From positions 1 to 16,251 of the forward strand of contig JAXJXP010000019.1 of NCBI GenBank assembly GCA_036307445.1: DNA of 16,251 nucleotides, read 5' to 3'. The notes under the pieces were generated by a model. That model made no database searches. It saw only the letters and a list, made by a program, of their open reading frames with translations, and was not told the origin of the DNA. Shown here piece after piece: positions 15,516 to 16,251 of this stretch. The position numbers were made by a program, and so were the translations under genes. The stretch comes from HGM11525 sp036307445. Lineage in GTDB: Bacteria > Bacillota > Clostridia > UBA1381. Every line of letters begins with the position of its first letter. Positions within the stretch are counted from its first letter, which is position 1.

Positions 15516-15673
15516 TCATATATTTCCGACACCTTTTCGCTGTCCGATATATCGGAAACGCATATTGCGTTTATTGTTGCAAGCCGTGCCAAAGCATCTG
15601 TGTAGCTTTCATTGATTATTTCATCTAACCCAATATTGACATATTCAGCATCGGGGTTATCCTCTAAAATTCG
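15494..15673 (-). pseudogene. C-terminal remnant of an unidentified gene
   Basis: On the minus strand a coding-like frame of 59 codons runs from after an in-frame TAG (15674-15676) to a TAA at 15494-15496. It includes ILEDNPDAEYVNIG, ESYTDALARLATINA and DSEKVSEIYEQT, typical soluble-protein composition with amphipathic helices. It has no start codon or ribosome site. A second frame just upstream, with SCCSDCGKC and FFNFGDDLFESSKI and ending at 15655-15657, might be the preceding part of the same gene joined by a frameshift. I do not recognise the family. It could also be a chance open frame. Confidence 0.4.
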
Positions 15674-15719
15674 CTATATTATGTATCTTGGAACTCTCAA
15701 ACAAATCATCTCCAAAATT

Positions 15720-15747
15720 AAAAAATGCACCGACCGTAGCCGATGCA
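15720..15747 (-). terminator. Terminator-like hairpin on the minus strand
   Basis: On the minus strand TGCATCGGC pairs with GTCGGTGCA (9 bp including two G-U pairs) around a TACG tetraloop, then six T residues follow. It looks like an intrinsic terminator for leftward transcription, but no intact gene lies upstream of it. The same bases can also be read as part of the remnant frame nearby, so the two readings compete. Confidence 0.5.
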
Positions 15748-16139
15748 CGAAAAACGCATTTGCCACAATCACTGCAACATGACTCCTGGTAAGGTAATAT
15801 AACAAATAAACCCTAACTTAGACAAGGCTATGCGTTTTTGCCTAATTAGAATTAGAGTTTGTTTATTAAATTATTCCTTATCCAAGGATATGGTCACGTT
15901 GCATCTATTATTATATAACAAATTTTACTGCTTGTCCATAGTTTTTTATGTTGTTTCCATTATATTTAAAATTAAAATTTATTCTTGTCTTTGCTCATTT
16001 ACGTTCTTTTGCGCGTGCAAAAGAACCAAAACCCGCCGGGGGATTCCAATTTCCCCCGGTCCCCTTCAAACGGCCTCGTAGGACGACAATGGCGAACAAC
16101 CGCTATTCACAAAATTTCTTACCAACGAACTTCGATTAA
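15748..16139. other. Non-coding stretch with two hairpins
   Basis: I see no gene here. Frames on the plus strand (for example 15830-16081) are rich in Phe, Leu, Tyr and Cys from AT-rich DNA and lack ribosome sites. The recognisable structures are the two hairpins at 16003-16059. The stretch may be decayed sequence between the gyrA operon and the next gene to the right. Confidence 0.5.
16003..16059. repeat. Pair of adjacent stable hairpins
   Basis: The first hairpin is GTTCTTTTGC (16003-16012) with GCAAAAGAAC (16017-16026), a perfect 10-bp stem with the loop GCGT. The second is CCGGGGGA (16036-16043) with TCCCCCGG (16052-16059), a perfect 8-bp stem. The high-GC second stem stands out in an AT-rich region. 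They may be a mobile or repeated non-coding element or the 3' end of a structured RNA; the sequence does not decide. Confidence 0.55.
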
Positions 16140-16251
16140 ATTGTAGGGACCGGTGTCCTCTGCGGTGCTCGTCCAAATCTTTGATTTGGAAACAGAACCC
16201 ATTCCAAAACGTCCCAAAATTTATTTTGGTTGACGTTGACGGCGACGGTCC
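16140..16251 (-). repeat. 111-bp dispersed repeat, MITE-like (copy 2, opposite orientation)
   Basis: The reverse complement matches 1970-2080 almost base for base, with about five substitutions and one indel. Both internal palindromes are kept. The changed GTTCTG segment breaks the outer stem present in copy 1. The element reaches the last base of the window, so its outer boundary on this side cannot be seen. Confidence 0.85.

Noticed and set aside
15830..16139. Two plus-strand frames near the right end
   Set aside because: They are Phe/Leu/Cys-rich readings of AT-rich DNA with no ribosome site, and they run into the hairpins at 16003-16059.
1..16251. CRISPR array, tRNA or rRNA genes, phage or conjugation genes
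   Set aside because: No regularly spaced repeats, cloverleaf sequences or recognisable phage or transfer proteins were seen on reading both strands.

Overview
The window reads as a chromosomal segment from a low-to-moderate-GC Firmicute. The gene families, the ATG starts with AGGAGG-type ribosome sites and the TTGACA/TATAAT promoters suggest a gut-type Clostridia/Oscillospirales (Ruminococcaceae-like) bacterium. The taxon is an inference from gene content; no rRNA or tRNA gene is present to fix it. I see no phage, IS transposase or CRISPR array.

Layout. Every convincing intact gene left of about 11.2 kb is on the minus strand, and every intact gene right of about 11.9 kb is on the plus strand. 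From the divergence point leftwards the order is: glgA (glycogen synthase with an unusual lysine-rich tail), glgP (glycogen phosphorylase), a strong hairpin terminator, and a GH13 neopullulanase-like amylase. Then comes a three-gene operon encoding a membrane-anchored HtrA-like PDZ protein that has lost all three catalytic residues, a YbaK-type tRNA deacylase and a DUF1015 protein. The last gene is a DUF1846 protein with its own near-consensus promoter. From 11.9 kb rightwards come gyrA and two tandem cyclophilin-type prolyl isomerases, the first a predicted lipoprotein and the second cytosolic, closed by a terminator. The right end (15.5-16.25 kb) has no intact gene. It holds a gene remnant, hairpins and a repeat copy.

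The 705-bp gap between glgA and gyrA contains nine DnaA-box-like 9-mers within 301 bp, exactly where transcription polarity reverses. Together with gyrA, often an origin-proximal gene, this makes the gap a candidate replication origin (oriC) or other DnaA-binding locus, although dnaA and dnaN are not adjacent.

How the genes work together. glgA and glgP make and degrade the alpha-1,4-glucan store, and the GH13 enzyme is suited to intracellular maltodextrin or glucan trimming. gyrA supplies the DNA-binding and cleavage subunit of gyrase. The cyclophilins probably assist folding on both sides of the membrane.

A family of short non-coding repeats with ends like TGTAGGGACCG runs through the intergenic gaps. 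It includes two nearly identical copies of about 111 bp in opposite orientation (1970-2080 and 16140-16251), one short form (6880-6908) and one perfect 20-bp palindrome (352-395). These may be MITE-like or REP-like elements.
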